A DNA stretch of 64,000 bases from Sphingobium sp. CR2-8 (GTDB lineage Bacteria; Pseudomonadota; Alphaproteobacteria; Sphingomonadales; Sphingomonadaceae), in NCBI RefSeq assembly GCF_035818615.1, contig NZ_JAYKZY010000002.1, positions 3,164,501-3,228,500 on the forward strand, written 5' to 3'. How positions within the stretch are numbered: position 1 is the first letter of the stretch; the number at the start of each line of letters is the position of its first letter. The notes beneath the pieces were generated by a model that saw only the letters and a list, made by a program, of their open reading frames with translations, did no database searches and had not been told where the DNA came from. A program made the position numbers and the translations under genes. This document shows positions 33,466 through 42,885 of the stretch, one piece after another.

Positions 33466-33834
33466 TCAGTCGCCGATCGCGCGCGCCAGGTCGGTGCGGA
33501 TCGCCAGGAGACGGGTGAGGATGTCATCGCGATCTGAAGGCGCAGAGCGTGGCGGCGTTGCCGGGATGGCGGGCGCAACGACCGGTGTCGGCGCTTCACC
33601 ATCCGCCAGCGCCTTTTGCGCGCCCTTGACCGTGAACCCTTCCACATTGAGCAGATGATCGATGCGGCGGGCCAGCGCCACGTCGGCAGGCCTGTAGTAG
33701 CGGCGGTTGCCCGATCGCTGAAGCGGGCGCAATTGCGGAAAGCGCGTTTCCCAATAGCGCAAGATATGTTGGGGAAGACCCAGCTCGACCGCCAGCTCGC
33801 TGATGGTCAGAAATGCACCCTCTGCCTTTTCCAT
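33466..33834 (-). CDS. MerR-family transcriptional regulator
   Basis: DNA-binding protein of 122 residues. The N-terminal winged helix (LTISELAVELGLPQHILRYW, ETRFPQLRPLQRSGNRRYYR, PADVALARRIDHLL) is a clear MerR domain. The C-terminal part is Pro/Ala-rich and short, with no metal-binding Cys cluster, so its signal is unknown. In many alphaproteobacteria a MerR gene follows ihfA, as here, in the rpmF-plsX-fabH-ihfA cluster. Confidence 0.92.
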   Translation of the reverse strand: MEKAEGAFLTISELAVELGLPQHILRYWETRFPQLRPLQRSGNRRYYRPADVALARRIDHLLNVEGFTVKGAQKALADGEAPTPVVAPAIPATPPRSAPSDRDDILTRLLAIRTDLARAIGD

Positions 33835-33917
33835 GGCGGGGATGTTGCACTCATTACCGCACCAAGGTCAACCTTGGTAACGCAATGGTAATATTGGAAA
33901 AGCGTCCGGCGGGGGTT

Positions 33918-34214
33918 TCAGACCGCGGCGACGCGGTCGCGCATCGTCTGGCTGGCGCGAAAGGTCAGCACCCGGCGCGGTTCGATCGGCACTTCGACGC
34001 CGGTCTTGGGGTTGCGCCCCATGCGCTGCGTCTTGTCGCGCAGGACGAAGGTGCCGAAGCTGGAAATCTTCACATTTTCGCCGCGTTCGAGCGCCGTCGA
34101 CATATGTTCGAGGATCGATTCAACGAGCGCGGCGGCCTCCGCACGCGACAGGCCGACATGGCGGTTCACGCTTTCAGCCAAGTCCGCCCGCGTCAAGGTT
34201 GCATTGCCGCTCAT
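33918..34214 (-). CDS. ihfA: Integration host factor alpha subunit
   Basis: DNA-bending nucleoid protein, 98 residues. It shows [54 protein letters not shown] with the DNA-intercalating Pro loop, and [14 protein letters not shown]. The GNPxTGxE-type arm as '[12 protein letters not shown]' and placement downstream of fabH identify the alpha subunit. The ATG at 34214 is preceded by GGGGA; a longer frame to 34247 lacks support. Confidence 0.93.
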   Translation of the reverse strand: MSGNATLTRADLAESVNRHVGLSRAEAAALVESILEHMSTALERGENVKISSFGTFVLRDKTQRMGRNPKTGVEVPIEPRRVLTFRASQTMRDRVAAV

Positions 34215-34355
34215 CGACCATCCCCACTTCTTGGCCCCTGCAATCATCCTTGCGGATGATCATTTGGAAATGTGATCGATTCGCGCTGTTTTGGCAAGCG
34301 GTTGCTGGATGTCATAACCGTCTTGTTATGCGGCCCGCTGGCTGTTCCAGGCAGC

Positions 34356-35324
34356 TTAGACCCGCAGGACGCAGGCGCCCCAGGTGAAGCCGCCGCCCAT
34401 TGCTTCCAGCACGATCAGGTCGCCCGGCTTGATCCGCCCGTCGCGGACCGCCACGTCGAGCGCCAGGGGCACGGAGGCGGCCGATGTGTTGGCATGGCGA
34501 TCGACCGTCACCACTACCCGGTCGGGCGACAATTTGAGCTTGCGCGCGGTCGCGTCCAGGATGCGGGCATTCGCCTGATGCGGCACCAGCCAGTCTATGT
34601 CGGTGGGGGCGAGGCCCGCCTGTTCCATGACTTCGCGCAGGACCGAGGCCAGGTTCACCACAGCATGGCGAAAGACTTCCTGCCCACGCATGCGCAGCTT
34701 CCCTACGGTCTGCGTGGTGGAAGGGCCACCGTCGACATAGAGAAGCTGGTTGTGGCGGCCATCGGCATGGAGTTTCGTGGCAAGGATGCCGCGGCGGCCA
34801 TCTTCGCTTTCCTCCGCGCCCAGCACGACCGCGCCGGCGCCGTCGCCGAACAGCACGCAGGTGGCGCGATCCTCCCAGTCGAGGATGCGGCTGAAGGTTT
34901 CCGATCCGATCACCAGAGCGCGATTTGCCGCGCCCGACCGGATCATGCTGTCCGCGACCGTCACCGCATAGAGGAAGCCCGAGCAGACGGCGGCGACGTC
35001 GAACGCCACGCAATCGTCGATGCCGAGCGCCGCCTGCACCTTCGTCGCCGCAGCGGGAAAGGTCTGGTCCGGCGTCGCGGTGGCGAGGATGATGAGGTCG
35101 ATATCCTGCGCGGCGATGCCCGCCGCCGCGATCGCCTGGCGCGCGGCGTCGGCCGCGAGGCTGGCGGTGGTTTCGCCGTCACCGGCGATGTAGCGGTTGC
35201 GGATGCCGGTGCGTTCGACGATCCATTCGTCGCTGGTGTCGACGGTCTGCGCCAGTTCGGCATTGCTGACCGCGCGGACGGGCAGGGCCGAGCCTGTACC
35301 CAGCAATATCGAACGGCGGATCAC
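34356..35324 (-). CDS. fabH: Beta-ketoacyl-ACP synthase III
   Basis: Enzyme that condenses acetyl-CoA with malonyl-ACP to start fatty acid synthesis. It has 322 residues. The catalytic triad is visible: Cys in [14 protein letters not shown], His in VPHQANARI, Asn in [12 protein letters not shown]. Other signatures are [13 protein letters not shown] and [11 protein letters not shown]. The ATG overlaps the plsX stop by 4 bases; together they link fatty acid and phospholipid synthesis. Confidence 0.97.
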   Translation of the reverse strand: MIRRSILLGTGSALPVRAVSNAELAQTVDTSDEWIVERTGIRNRYIAGDGETTASLAADAARQAIAAAGIAAQDIDLIILATATPDQTFPAAATKVQAALGIDDCVAFDVAAVCSGFLYAVTVADSMIRSGAANRALVIGSETFSRILDWEDRATCVLFGDGAGAVVLGAEESEDGRRGILATKLHADGRHNQLLYVDGGPSTTQTVGKLRMRGQEVFRHAVVNLASVLREVMEQAGLAPTDIDWLVPHQANARILDATARKLKLSPDRVVVTVDRHANTSAASVPLALDVAVRDGRIKPGDLIVLEAMGGGFTWGACVLRV

Positions 35325-36379
35325 TTGACGGGCTGCTCCAGTTTCGACGCGGCGTCCGACAGCGACTGGATGCCGGCCATGTCCGCGGCGATCCGGCGGG
35401 TGATGTCTTCTTCCAGCAGCCGGGCGGCGACATGCACAGCGTTGGCCACGCCCTTTTCGTCCGCGCTGCCATGGCTTTTCACGACCACGCCGTTCAGGCC
35501 CAGGAAGACCGCGCCATTATGGTTGTTGGGGTCGAGATGATGCTTGAGCAGATGCATCGCAGGCTTCGAGATCAGAAAGCCGATCTTCGAACGGATCGAA
35601 CTGGTGAACGCCTTGCGCAGCACGTCGGTGACGAAACGGGCCGTGCCCTCCGCCGTCTTGAGCGCGACATTGCCGGAAAAGCCGTCGCACACGATGACGT
35701 CGGCGTCGCCACGGGCGATCTTGTCGCCTTCGGTAAATCCGTCGAACTGCAGCGGCAGGCTGGTCGCGCTGCGCAGCACGGCGGCGGCGTCACGAATCTC
35801 GTCCGTGCCCTTAAGGTCTTCGGTGCCGATGTTGAGCAGCCGCACGCGGGGCCGGTCCAGATCGAAGGCGATGCGCGAATAGGCCGCGCCCATCACCGCG
35901 AACTGGACGAGGTTGCGGGCGTCGCATTCGGTGTTGGCACCCAGGTCCAGCATGATGACGTCGTTATTGCCCAGCGTCGGCAGCATCGCAGCGAGCGCTG
36001 GACGATCGACGCCCGGCATGGTGCGCAAGGCGAGTTTCGCCATCGCCATCAGCGCGCCGGTATTGCCGGCGGACACGGCCGCACCCGCCTGGCCCGATTT
36101 CACGGCGGCGATCGCCATGCTCATCGAGCTGCTTTTCTTGCGAATCGCTACGCTGGGCTTGTCCGACCCCGCCACGACCGTATCGGCATGGACGATTTCG
36201 GACGCGGCGCGCAGATTCGGGTGGTCGTCAAGCGCAGCCTTGATCTGCACCTCGTCGCCGAACAGGGTGAAGCGCAACCCGTCATGACGGCGGCGGGCCA
36301 ATGCCACGCCCGCCATCATCACGCGCACGCCTTCGTCCCCGCCCATCGCGTCGATTGCGATTCGCGGCTGACTGGACAC
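35321..36379 (-). CDS. plsX: Phosphate acyltransferase
   Basis: Makes acyl-phosphate from acyl-ACP for phospholipid synthesis. Its 352 residues are typical. Signatures are [11 protein letters not shown] at the N-terminus, [32 protein letters not shown], and [16 protein letters not shown]. It lies between rpmF and fabH in the conserved cluster. Confidence 0.97.
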   Translation of the reverse strand: MSSQPRIAIDAMGGDEGVRVMMAGVALARRRHDGLRFTLFGDEVQIKAALDDHPNLRAASEIVHADTVVAGSDKPSVAIRKKSSSMSMAIAAVKSGQAGAAVSAGNTGALMAMAKLALRTMPGVDRPALAAMLPTLGNNDVIMLDLGANTECDARNLVQFAVMGAAYSRIAFDLDRPRVRLLNIGTEDLKGTDEIRDAAAVLRSATSLPLQFDGFTEGDKIARGDADVIVCDGFSGNVALKTAEGTARFVTDVLRKAFTSSIRSKIGFLISKPAMHLLKHHLDPNNHNGAVFLGLNGVVVKSHGSADEKGVANAVHVAARLLEEDITRRIAADMAGIQSLSDAASKLEQPVK

Positions 36380-36413
36380 TTAAGATCACCCCTTTGCGGA
36401 GATGGGGATGGGC

Positions 36414-36593
36414 TTACGCCCCGACGGCTACGATTTCGCGGCCGTTATAATGCCCGCAGGCGTCGCACAGATTGTGGGGACGCTTCAGTTCACCGCAGTT
36501 GGAGCATTCATTGAATGCTTCGACGCGCAGCGAATCGTGGCTGCGGCGCATGCCGCGCTTGGAGGGAGAAGTTTTGCGCTTGGGGACAGCCAT
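36414..36593 (-). CDS. rpmF: 50S ribosomal protein L32
   Basis: Protein of 59 residues, [20 protein letters not shown] at the start, then a zinc-binding pair of CxxC motifs ([20 protein letters not shown]), ending GREIVAVGA. It is the first gene of rpmF-plsX-fabH-ihfA-merR, 34 bases before plsX. The start codon is at 36593. Confidence 0.97.
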   Translation of the reverse strand: MAVPKRKTSPSKRGMRRSHDSLRVEAFNECSNCGELKRPHNLCDACGHYNGREIVAVGA

Positions 36594-36823
36594 GTCGGCA
36601 CCTTGTTCCGTAAATATTCAAGTTGTACGACCGGCCAGTTCCCATGGAAAAGCTGACGCCAACGGCGCCGCAGACCCATGCGGCCCGGGTGATCGCGAAG
36701 CCCTGCGCCTATAGCGGTTTTTGTTCGGGGCGCAAGGCTTTCCTTCTCCCTGGGCTTGCCTTTGGCCTTGCCCCTTCGCGCCGCGGGCCTAGGGTGCAAG
36801 CTATCAGGGAAAGAGGATATTCC

Positions 36824-37255
36824 ATGCTGCTGCCCATCACGCTGACCTTTGCCGCGGCTTGCGCGCTGCTCAACATGGGACTGGCAATTCGCTGTTCGCG
36901 CATCCGCATCACCGACAAGGTGATCCATGGCGATGCGGGTAACAGCCTGCTGGCGAAGCGGATGCGGGCGCATGCGAACTTCATCGAATATACGCCGATC
37001 GTCCTGATTCTCTTCGCACTGGTGGAAATGGCGGTCGGCGCGTCGCTGTGGCTGTGGATCAGCGCGCTGGTCTATGTGGTGGCGCGCGTCGCGCATGCGG
37101 TCGGCATGGATGCGGACAAGCCGACACCATGGCGCGCGGGCGGCGCGCTGCTGACGTGGGGCGTGATGCTGGTGATGGCAGGCACGGCGCTGACGATCGC
37201 CTATGGCGCGACGCGGGCGATGCCGGTGCCGCCAGCGATGGCGTTGCGGCAATAG
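36824..37255 (+). CDS. MAPEG-family membrane protein
   Basis: Integral membrane protein of 143 residues with four hydrophobic helices. The motif LAKRMRAHANFIEYTPIVLIL (split here: AKRMRAHANF, EYTPIVLIL) is the MAPEG signature, shared with glutathione-dependent microsomal-type enzymes. Function in bacteria is usually unknown. The ATG at 36824 follows AGAGG; the longer frame from 36623 starts in the rpmF promoter region. Confidence 0.9.
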   Translation: MLLPITLTFAAACALLNMGLAIRCSRIRITDKVIHGDAGNSLLAKRMRAHANFIEYTPIVLILFALVEMAVGASLWLWISALVYVVARVAHAVGMDADKPTPWRAGGALLTWGVMLVMAGTALTIAYGATRAMPVPPAMALRQ

Positions 37256-37261
37256 GCGAGC

Positions 37262-37921
37262 TTAGCCCGCCAGCACCGAATCGGCGACGAAGGGATTGGT
37301 GCGCCGTTCGTGCGCGAAATTGCTCATCTGGCCATGGCCGGGCACGAAAGCCGTGTCGCCACCCAGCGGCCACAGCTTGCCGGTGATGGCGTCGATCAGA
37401 TCCTGATGATTGCCGCGCGGAAAGTCGGTGCGGCCGATCGCACCCTGAAACAGCACGTCGCCAACGATGGCGAGCTTGCTGGGGGCGTGATGGAAAACCA
37501 CATGGCCGGGCGTGTGGCCCGGGCAATGGATGACGTCGAGGGTCAGATTGCCGACCGTCACCTGATCGCCATCGCTTAGCCAGCGATCCGGCTCGAAGCT
37601 TTCGCCCGGCAGGCCCCAACGCTCGCCATCCTGCGGCAGCCGGTCGATCCAGAAGCGGTCGTCCTCATGCGGCCCCTCGATCGGGACATTAAGGTCGCGG
37701 GCCAGCACGCCCGCCTGCCCGCAATGGTCGATATGGCCGTGGGTGACGAGGATCTTTTCGATCGTCACGCCATGCTGGGCCACCGCCTTCTTAAGGACAG
37801 GCAGGTCGCCGCCCGGATCGACGAAGGCGCCGCGCATCGTTTCCGTACACCAGAAGAGGGTGCAATTCTGCTGCAACGGCGTGACGGGGATCAGGGTGGC
37901 TTTGAGCGGCGGCGTGGTCAT
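37262..37921 (-). CDS. Metallo-beta-lactamase-fold hydrolase (glyoxalase II-like)
   Basis: Cytoplasmic hydrolase of 219 residues. Metal motifs: LVTHGHIDHCGQ, HCPGHTPGHVVF, GDVLFQGAIGRTD, and PGHGQMSNF. The short form with an N-terminal LIPVTPLQQNCTLFW resembles YcbL-type type II glyoxalases, distinct from gloB at 32284. The ATG at 37921 is chosen over the longer frame because homology begins there. Confidence 0.9.
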   Translation of the reverse strand: MTTPPLKATLIPVTPLQQNCTLFWCTETMRGAFVDPGGDLPVLKKAVAQHGVTIEKILVTHGHIDHCGQAGVLARDLNVPIEGPHEDDRFWIDRLPQDGERWGLPGESFEPDRWLSDGDQVTVGNLTLDVIHCPGHTPGHVVFHHAPSKLAIVGDVLFQGAIGRTDFPRGNHQDLIDAITGKLWPLGGDTAFVPGHGQMSNFAHERRTNPFVADSVLAG

Positions 37922-38033
37922 GCGCCTGATGTGGCGAAGCGGACGGGCGGACGCAAGGCTGTCTCTATGAGCGATACAGACCAAATGCTGTTCGCCGACG
38001 AAGGTCCAGGCCAGTTCGCCTCTCTGGACTGGA

Positions 38034-38051
38034 CCCCGGCCTTCGCCGGGG
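38034..38051 (-). terminator. GC-rich hairpin downstream of the Rrf2 gene
   Basis: CCCCGGC, loop CTTC, GCCGGGG: a perfect 7-bp stem located 33 bases after the Rrf2 stop in its direction of transcription. There is no T run, so it may be a termination aid or just a repeat-type hairpin. Confidence 0.4.
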
Positions 38052-38083
38052 AACGGCTGATTATCTTCCCATCAATCCACTCG

Positions 38084-38509
38084 TCAGGCGTCATCCGTCA
38101 CCGCGAACGGCTCCGCCAGGCTGATGCTGTCCAGAACCTTGGCGGTCTCGTCGCGCACGCGCAGCATGACGCGATGCAGGCGACATTCCGATTCGGGCAG
38201 GCAGTTGGTGCAGCTTTCATGGGCGAAGCGGCTGGCGCAGGGCGTCAGCGCCAGCGATCCGCGCGTCAGACGGACGATGTCGCCATAGCTGATATCGACC
38301 GGCGCCAAGGCCAGCCAATAGCCCCCGTCCCTGCCCCGCTGGGTGGCCACCAGCCCTTCGCGCGACAATTCGGACAGGATGACCGTCAGGAATTTCGAAG
38401 GAATATTCTGCCGCGTGGCGATTTCGTTCAAGGGCACCGGACCCTGGCGGTAACGATCGGCAAGATGCTGAAGCGCGCGGATGGCGTAACGGGTCTTCTG
38501 GGATAACAT
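38084..38509 (-). CDS. Rrf2-family regulator (IscR-like)
   Basis: Winged-helix regulator of 141 residues. N-terminus: MLSQKTRYAIRALQHLA, then NIPSKFLTVILSELSREGLV and RGRDGGYWLA, the Rrf2 pattern. Cys residues in LTPCASRFAHE, SCTNCLPES and ECRLH are positioned to bind an iron-sulfur cluster, as in IscR/RirA/NsrR. No iron-sulfur assembly genes lie beside it, so which Rrf2 member it is remains open. Confidence 0.9.
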   Translation of the reverse strand: MLSQKTRYAIRALQHLADRYRQGPVPLNEIATRQNIPSKFLTVILSELSREGLVATQRGRDGGYWLALAPVDISYGDIVRLTRGSLALTPCASRFAHESCTNCLPESECRLHRVMLRVRDETAKVLDSISLAEPFAVTDDA

Positions 38510-38634
38510 CGGGTTGTTATTCGCTCGCGTGCAGACTTTGGCAAGTCAAGCGACGCGAGAGAGAAAGAAGTTTTCGGGCTGGAATCCGCAGAATCAAGAT
38601 TACTATGTTCGCGCGCAGGCGGGAACACGGTCGG

Positions 38635-39678
38635 CTAGCGCGCAGGCTCCAGCGCGGCCTTCGCTTGTCCGGGGAAGTCGCTAAAGATTCCATCCACCCC
38701 GGTCGCGGCGATGGCGCGGACCCAGGAGGCGAAGTCGCCGTGCCCCTGCGGATCGTCGGCGCGCTGATACTGGGCGGGGAGGAAGATATTTTCCATCCGC
38801 AGCGTCCAGACATGAACCTGCAGGCCCGCGTCATGGGCGCGGCCGACCAGCGCGGTCGCGCCTTCGGGCGCGATGACCAGCGCGGCGGACGGACCGATGC
38901 CATCGGCATAGGTGGCGATCTCGGTCAGGCCCTGCACCGTCAGCATGTCGGCATAGCTGGTGCCGGGGAAGTCGGCCGGGCCGCCTTCCGCATCCACCAG
39001 CTGGATGAGGCGCAGGCGGGTCGCGGCGCGCAAAGCCTTCCAATTGCCGACTTCGAACGATTGGATGAAGACCGGGTCGGCTTCGGTCTGATAGCCGTAG
39101 CGGCTGAGCAGATCGAGCAACGGCGCTTGGTGCGGCAGGCCGAGGCCCGCGAAATAGCTGGGATGCTTGGTTTCGGGATAGAGGCCGATGCGGTGGCCGG
39201 TTTCGGCCTCCTTCGCGCGGACCAGCTTCAATATCTCCTCGAAGGTGGGGATGAGGTAGAGATCGTTGAAGCGCTTATTGGCCGGGCGCACATCAGGCAG
39301 CCGTTCGCGCGCGCGCAAGGTGCGCAACTCGGCGAGGGTGAAATCTTCGGTGAACCAGCCGGTCATGGCGACGCCGTCGATCGTCTTGCTTGTCTTGCGA
39401 TCGGCAAATTCGGGATGATCGGCGACGTCGGTGGTGCCGCCAATCTCATTTTCATGCCGGGCGACGAGAACGCCGTCCTTGGTCAGCACCAGGTCGGGTT
39501 CGATATAGTCCGCGCCCTGATCGATCGCGCGTTCGTAACTGGCGAGTGTATGTTCGGGGCGTTCGCCGCTGGCGCCGCGATGAGCGATGAGGATCGGCTC
39601 CGCGGCGGTCGCGGTGGAAAGGGGGATGAGGCTCATCAGCAGCAATAGCCCAAAGCGCAGCAGCCCCCGTCCGATCAC
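38635..39678 (-). CDS. glpQ: Glycerophosphodiester phosphodiesterase
   Basis: Exported enzyme of 347 residues that cleaves glycerophosphodiesters to glycerol 3-phosphate and an alcohol. A signal peptide ends near TATAAE. The GDPD TIM-barrel starts with LIAHRGASGERPEHTLASY (metal ligands and catalytic His), then YIEPDLVLTKDGVLVARHEN with the second His. Length and long loop structure match the periplasmic GlpQ type. The ATG overlaps the stop of the ArsC-like gene. Confidence 0.93.
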   Translation of the reverse strand: MIGRGLLRFGLLLLMSLIPLSTATAAEPILIAHRGASGERPEHTLASYERAIDQGADYIEPDLVLTKDGVLVARHENEIGGTTDVADHPEFADRKTSKTIDGVAMTGWFTEDFTLAELRTLRARERLPDVRPANKRFNDLYLIPTFEEILKLVRAKEAETGHRIGLYPETKHPSYFAGLGLPHQAPLLDLLSRYGYQTEADPVFIQSFEVGNWKALRAATRLRLIQLVDAEGGPADFPGTSYADMLTVQGLTEIATYADGIGPSAALVIAPEGATALVGRAHDAGLQVHVWTLRMENIFLPAQYQRADDPQGHGDFASWVRAIAATGVDGIFSDFPGQAKAALEPAR

Positions 39679-40031
39679 GCCGTCACGCCTTGCAGCGCAT
39701 TTTCATAGGTCGTCGCCTTGAAGCCGACGATCGTCTGCTTGCCGGTGTCGAGGATCGGGCGCTTGATCATCGACGGATTGGTGATCATCAGCAGGATCGC
39801 CTTGTCCGCGTCGATATGCGCCTTGTCCCCGGCATCGAGCGCCTTGAACGTCGTGCCGGAGCGGTTGAGGATGGTTTCCCAGCCATGCTCCATCACCCAT
39901 TCCTCCAGCTTCGCCTTGTCGACGCCCGCGACCTTATAGTCGTGGAAGCTGTAGGTGACGCGTTCATTGTCCAGCCAGTTGCGGGCTTTCTTGATCGTGT
40001 CGCAATTTTTGATGCCGTACATGGTAATCAT
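39675..40031 (-). CDS. ArsC/Spx-family protein (YffB-like)
   Basis: Thioredoxin-fold protein of 118 residues. The N-terminal MYGIKNCDTIKKARNWLD carries the single Cys of the family, and MIKRPILD is the conserved RP segment. This matches YffB-type ArsC relatives, with uncertain activity (possibly glutathione-dependent reductase), not true arsenate reductases. It lies between RidA and glpQ in one operon. Confidence 0.9.
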   Translation of the reverse strand: MITMYGIKNCDTIKKARNWLDNERVTYSFHDYKVAGVDKAKLEEWVMEHGWETILNRSGTTFKALDAGDKAHIDADKAILLMITNPSMIKRPILDTGKQTIVGFKATTYENALQGVTA

Positions 40032-40046
40032 GATGCTGTGTTCCTG

Positions 40047-40427
40047 TTACCCTTTGAAGGCAGTGACTTCGATTTCGATCTTCATGTCCGGCTTGACGAG
40101 GCCCGCGACGACGCAGCTGGCCGCCGGGCGGATGTCGCCGAAGACGGGACCGGTGATATCGCCCATCACATCCCAATAGGCCACGTCGGTGATATAATAG
40201 GTGACCCGCACCACGTCGGCGAAGGAAAAGCCCGCGTCATCCAGTGCCTTGCCGATGACCTTGAGCGCATTGCGGCCCTGCTCCACCACCGATTCCGGCA
40301 TGATCTTCGTTTCGGGATCGGTGCCGGTGGTGCCGGCGACGAAGCACCAGTCGCCCTGGACGACGGCGCGCGAATAGCCGACCTGCGCCTCGAAGGGCGA
40401 GCCGGAAGAAATGAGCTGGCGGGGCAT
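40047..40427 (-). CDS. RidA-family deaminase
   Basis: Protein of 126 residues of the RidA/YjgF/UK114 fold, which as trimers hydrolyse reactive enamine/imine intermediates. Visible are the N-terminal SGSPFEAQVGYSRAVVQGDW, FVAGTTGTDP, ALKVIGKALDDAGFSFADVV and the C-terminal KIEIEVTAFKG. The canonical active-site Arg position falls in 'DIRPAASCVVAGL', where family members have R-P-A-x-T. It starts the ridA-arsC-glpQ operon. Confidence 0.92.
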   Translation of the reverse strand: MPRQLISSGSPFEAQVGYSRAVVQGDWCFVAGTTGTDPETKIMPESVVEQGRNALKVIGKALDDAGFSFADVVRVTYYITDVAYWDVMGDITGPVFGDIRPAASCVVAGLVKPDMKIEIEVTAFKG

Positions 40428-40576
40428 GAGGATTCCTGCTGCAGTGCGAAAGGATCAGGCGGGCCTTTGCGCCCTTGGTCGCGGGCTGTCCAGTATTTTC
40501 CAGCCTGGCGCACCGGAACGGCGCGCGGGCCGGGCCGTTAGGAAGGGGTGAGGCATCAAGCCCCAGGAGAGACGCG

Positions 40577-40879
40577 ATGGACCGCCCTACCCCCGATCGG
40601 GAACTGGAAGAGAATAGCGAACAGGCCGAAGCCGGCACCCAGGCGCAGGATGTCGCGGACGACGCGGCCGCCCGATCGACCGACCTTAGCGAAGATAGCG
40701 AGCGCGGAGGAAAGCCCAACCCGGCGCAGATCATCCCGGACGATACCGAGGATTTGGTGGAAAAGATGGAAGCGATGAACCGATCGGGCCGGATCGATAT
40801 GGACGCCTATGCCGGCGAACCGTCCATGGACGATGAGGACGATAATTATGGCAAGACCGATGACGAGGATGAAGATTAA
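40577..40879 (+). CDS. Small highly acidic protein
   Basis: Protein of 100 residues, almost entirely Asp, Glu, Gln, Ala and Ser, no hydrophobic core, ending in a run with DDEDDNYGKTDDEDED. It is probably disordered. The segment DDTEDLVEKMEAMNRSGRID followed by DAYAGEPSMDDE recurs as a short motif in sphingomonad hypotheticals, from memory. The ATG at 40577 has GGAGAG upstream and a good terminator follows the stop. Confidence 0.75.
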   Translation: MDRPTPDRELEENSEQAEAGTQAQDVADDAAARSTDLSEDSERGGKPNPAQIIPDDTEDLVEKMEAMNRSGRIDMDAYAGEPSMDDEDDNYGKTDDEDED

Positions 40880-40910
40880 GCTGCTTCACCCTATTGGCAT
40901 GGGCTGATGG

Positions 40911-40944
40911 AAGGCCGTCGCGCGGCATGGCGCGGCGGCCTTTT
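40911..40944 (+). terminator. Rho-independent terminator
   Basis: Stem AAGGCCGTCGCGC / GCGCGGCGGCCTT with one G-U pair, loop GGCATG, followed by TTTT. It is 32 bases after the acidic-protein stop. Confidence 0.85.
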
Positions 40945-41073
40945 GCCTGTTTCGCCTCCGTTCCGGATGATCCCCTTCGCATGGCCGGGGCCGCGGGACG
41001 GGTTGCGCCGGATCGGTGAGAAGGCGGATCGGCTTTAACGTCGCGTTCGCCTTTCCGCCGCTAAGCCCGTGCG

Positions 41074-41670
41074 ATGGCAAAATATGGGACAGGGCGGCAG
41101 CGGTCGCATGAGGACAAGGCGCAACAGGCATGGGGCGCGGAGGCGCGGCGCGCGGGCACCGGTGGGCTTCACCCTGCCGCGCGGCGTGGCAGGATCAGCG
41201 GAGCAGCACTGGTCTACATGCTGTGCCTGGGCTTGTTGCTCGGCTGGTATGGCCCGGTTTGGATGGCGCGGTTCGACGCGCCGACCATCAGCATGCCGAT
41301 GCCCGGCATCGCCGCCGATGTGCTGTCCGCCGATTTCGGCTATTGCCATAGCGGCGGCGGGACCGATTGCGTGGTCGATGGCGACACATTCTGGTTCCGG
41401 GGCGAAAAGATACGGATCGCCGATATCGACACGCCCGAAACCCATGGCCCGCGCTGCGTGGCGGAGGGCGAACTGGGCGCGCGGGCGACGCGGCGGTTGC
41501 AGGCGCTGATGAACCGTGGGCCCTTTACGCTGGAGACGGGCGATCGGGATAGCGATCGTTATGGCCGGGCCTTGCGGGTGGTGACGCGCGGCGGCCAGTC
41601 GATCGGCGAGCAGCTTGTCGCCGAAGGACTGGCCCGACGCTGGGATGGCGCGCGCCACCCCTGGTGCTAG
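41074..41670 (+). CDS. Thermonuclease-like (SNase) protein
   Basis: Protein of 198 residues. A hydrophobic helix (about 44-62, ALVYMLCLGLLLGWYGPVW) anchors or exports it. Residues ~100-198 are a staphylococcal-nuclease-like domain: CVVDGDTFWFRGEKIRIADI, DTPETHGPRC, DRYGRALRVV, GEQLVAEGLARRW. The active-site Asp/Arg pattern (D.D, R in KIRI, E in IGEQL) is preserved in part. Probably a surface-associated nuclease. Confidence 0.85.
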   Translation: MAKYGTGRQRSHEDKAQQAWGAEARRAGTGGLHPAARRGRISGAALVYMLCLGLLLGWYGPVWMARFDAPTISMPMPGIAADVLSADFGYCHSGGGTDCVVDGDTFWFRGEKIRIADIDTPETHGPRCVAEGELGARATRRLQALMNRGPFTLETGDRDSDRYGRALRVVTRGGQSIGEQLVAEGLARRWDGARHPWC

Positions 41671-41708
41671 AGCATGATCCGATCATCCAGGATCGGATCA
41701 TGCTCTAG
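41667..41708. repeat. Perfect palindrome with 18-bp arms
   Basis: Arms CTAGAGCATGATCCGATC and its exact complement flank six bases. It starts inside the SNase stop codon. Sequences built on AGAGCATGATCCGA are dispersed in many alphaproteobacterial genomes, so this is probably an intergenic repeat that may also act as a terminator. Confidence 0.75.
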
Positions 41709-41774
41709 CTATTCTTTGCTTTCCGCATTTTCGAGGCCAGTCGATGACGCCATCTGCTTCGAAAATGCCACAGG

Positions 41775-42347
41775 TTAGCGGCAGCTGACCCCGCCGCGGT
41801 CGATCTCACGGCCCAGCAGCGCGCCCGCGCCGCCGCCGATCAACGTGCCCAGCAGGTTGGACTGGCCCTGCGCGATCTGATTGCCCAGCAGGCCACCCAG
41901 CGCCGCGCCGACGATCAGGCCGGTGGTGCCATCCGAACGGCGGCAATAGTAGCGGTTGTCATTGCCGCGATAGATACGGGTGCGACGATCGACGCGGATC
42001 GGGTCGTAACCGGAGCGATAGTAGCGGTTGGGCTGATAGGAGCGGCCGTAGCGCGGATCGGGGCGGTTCCAGTCATAATTGTTGACGGCGCGACCCGAGC
42101 GGATGTCGCCGCGCTGGTCCTTCCGCCAGTCGCGGCGATCGTCGCGGCGGTCCTGACGTGCATCGCGGCGATCTTCCCGGCGGTCCTGGCGGTCTTCCCG
42201 GCGGTCCTGACGATCGTCGCGGCGGTCTTCGCGCCATTCGCGGTTGTTTTGACCGGGCTGGGCAAAAGCTGGCGTCGCGGCCAGGCCAGTGAGCGCCATC
42301 GCGCCAAGCGATAGGGCGGCGATGGTCTGTTTGAACGAGAATAGCAC
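41775..42347 (-). CDS. Exported glycine-zipper protein with Arg/Asp repeats
   Basis: Exported protein of 190 residues. A GTG at 42347 after AAGGAA gives a signal peptide ending ATPAFAQ. Residues ~30-75 are repeats built on DRRDDRQDRRED. The C-terminal third is a glycine-zipper membrane segment (GLIVGAALGGLLGNQIAQG; GTLIGGGAGALLGREID). The layout resembles RcnB-like/17-kDa surface antigen proteins. The longer frame from 42485 would bury the signal peptide. Confidence 0.8.
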   Translation of the reverse strand: MLFSFKQTIAALSLGAMALTGLAATPAFAQPGQNNREWREDRRDDRQDRREDRQDRREDRRDARQDRRDDRRDWRKDQRGDIRSGRAVNNYDWNRPDPRYGRSYQPNRYYRSGYDPIRVDRRTRIYRGNDNRYYCRRSDGTTGLIVGAALGGLLGNQIAQGQSNLLGTLIGGGAGALLGREIDRGGVSCR

Positions 42348-42656
42348 GGGCAGGGTTCCTTCCCTCTTATGAGCGTGGCGATAGAACCCGTGGTTCCGCA
42401 AGATGTTGCATGAACGGAACAAAACCATGTGTTCAGGCGAGGGACAGAGTGAAGAGGGCGCGCCTCCTTTCTTTCGCGTAGGCAATTGCTCCCTTAACTT
42501 CGCATATTTCTCGCTGATTTCGGCTTTTAATATCCTATCCTTGGAATATTGTTACGCGATGGCGTGATAAACGGTAGCACGTCAAAAGCCCATGGCGACG
42601 ATAGACGCGCGCGCCGTTGTAGGACAGGCAGCCCGCATGCGCCGCCATAAGCGCGT
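42348..42656. other. Gap upstream of the glycine-zipper gene
   Basis: About 310 bases, AT-rich around 42480-42560, likely containing the promoter of the leftward glycine-zipper gene. I see no gene. Confidence 0.45.
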
Positions 42657-42851
42657 TCAGAACGCATTGGCGATGGCCTGGCGCTGATCGTTGGTGAGGC
42701 CGTCGGCGGCGGTCGCATTGTCGCCTTGCGCGCGTGGGCTGTCGTCGCCCGGACCAACGAACTGAATCGCGGTCATGATCACCAGAATGGCCCAGAGCAA
42801 GGCGAACCAGCGGCTGGTGAAGAGCGATCGGAGGCGGACGCCGAAAAACAT
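42657..42851 (-). CDS. Small single-helix membrane protein
   Basis: Protein of 64 residues with one hydrophobic helix (WFALLWAILVIMTAIQFV) and a short polar tail. No family recognised. Codon use looks like the flanking genes and the helix is well formed, so it may be real, but a clear ribosome site is not seen. Confidence 0.5.
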   Translation of the reverse strand: MFFGVRLRSLFTSRWFALLWAILVIMTAIQFVGPGDDSPRAQGDNATAADGLTNDQRQAIANAF

Positions 42852-42885
42852 GAGCGCAGGATAGCCGCGTGGGGTTAAGGAAGGA

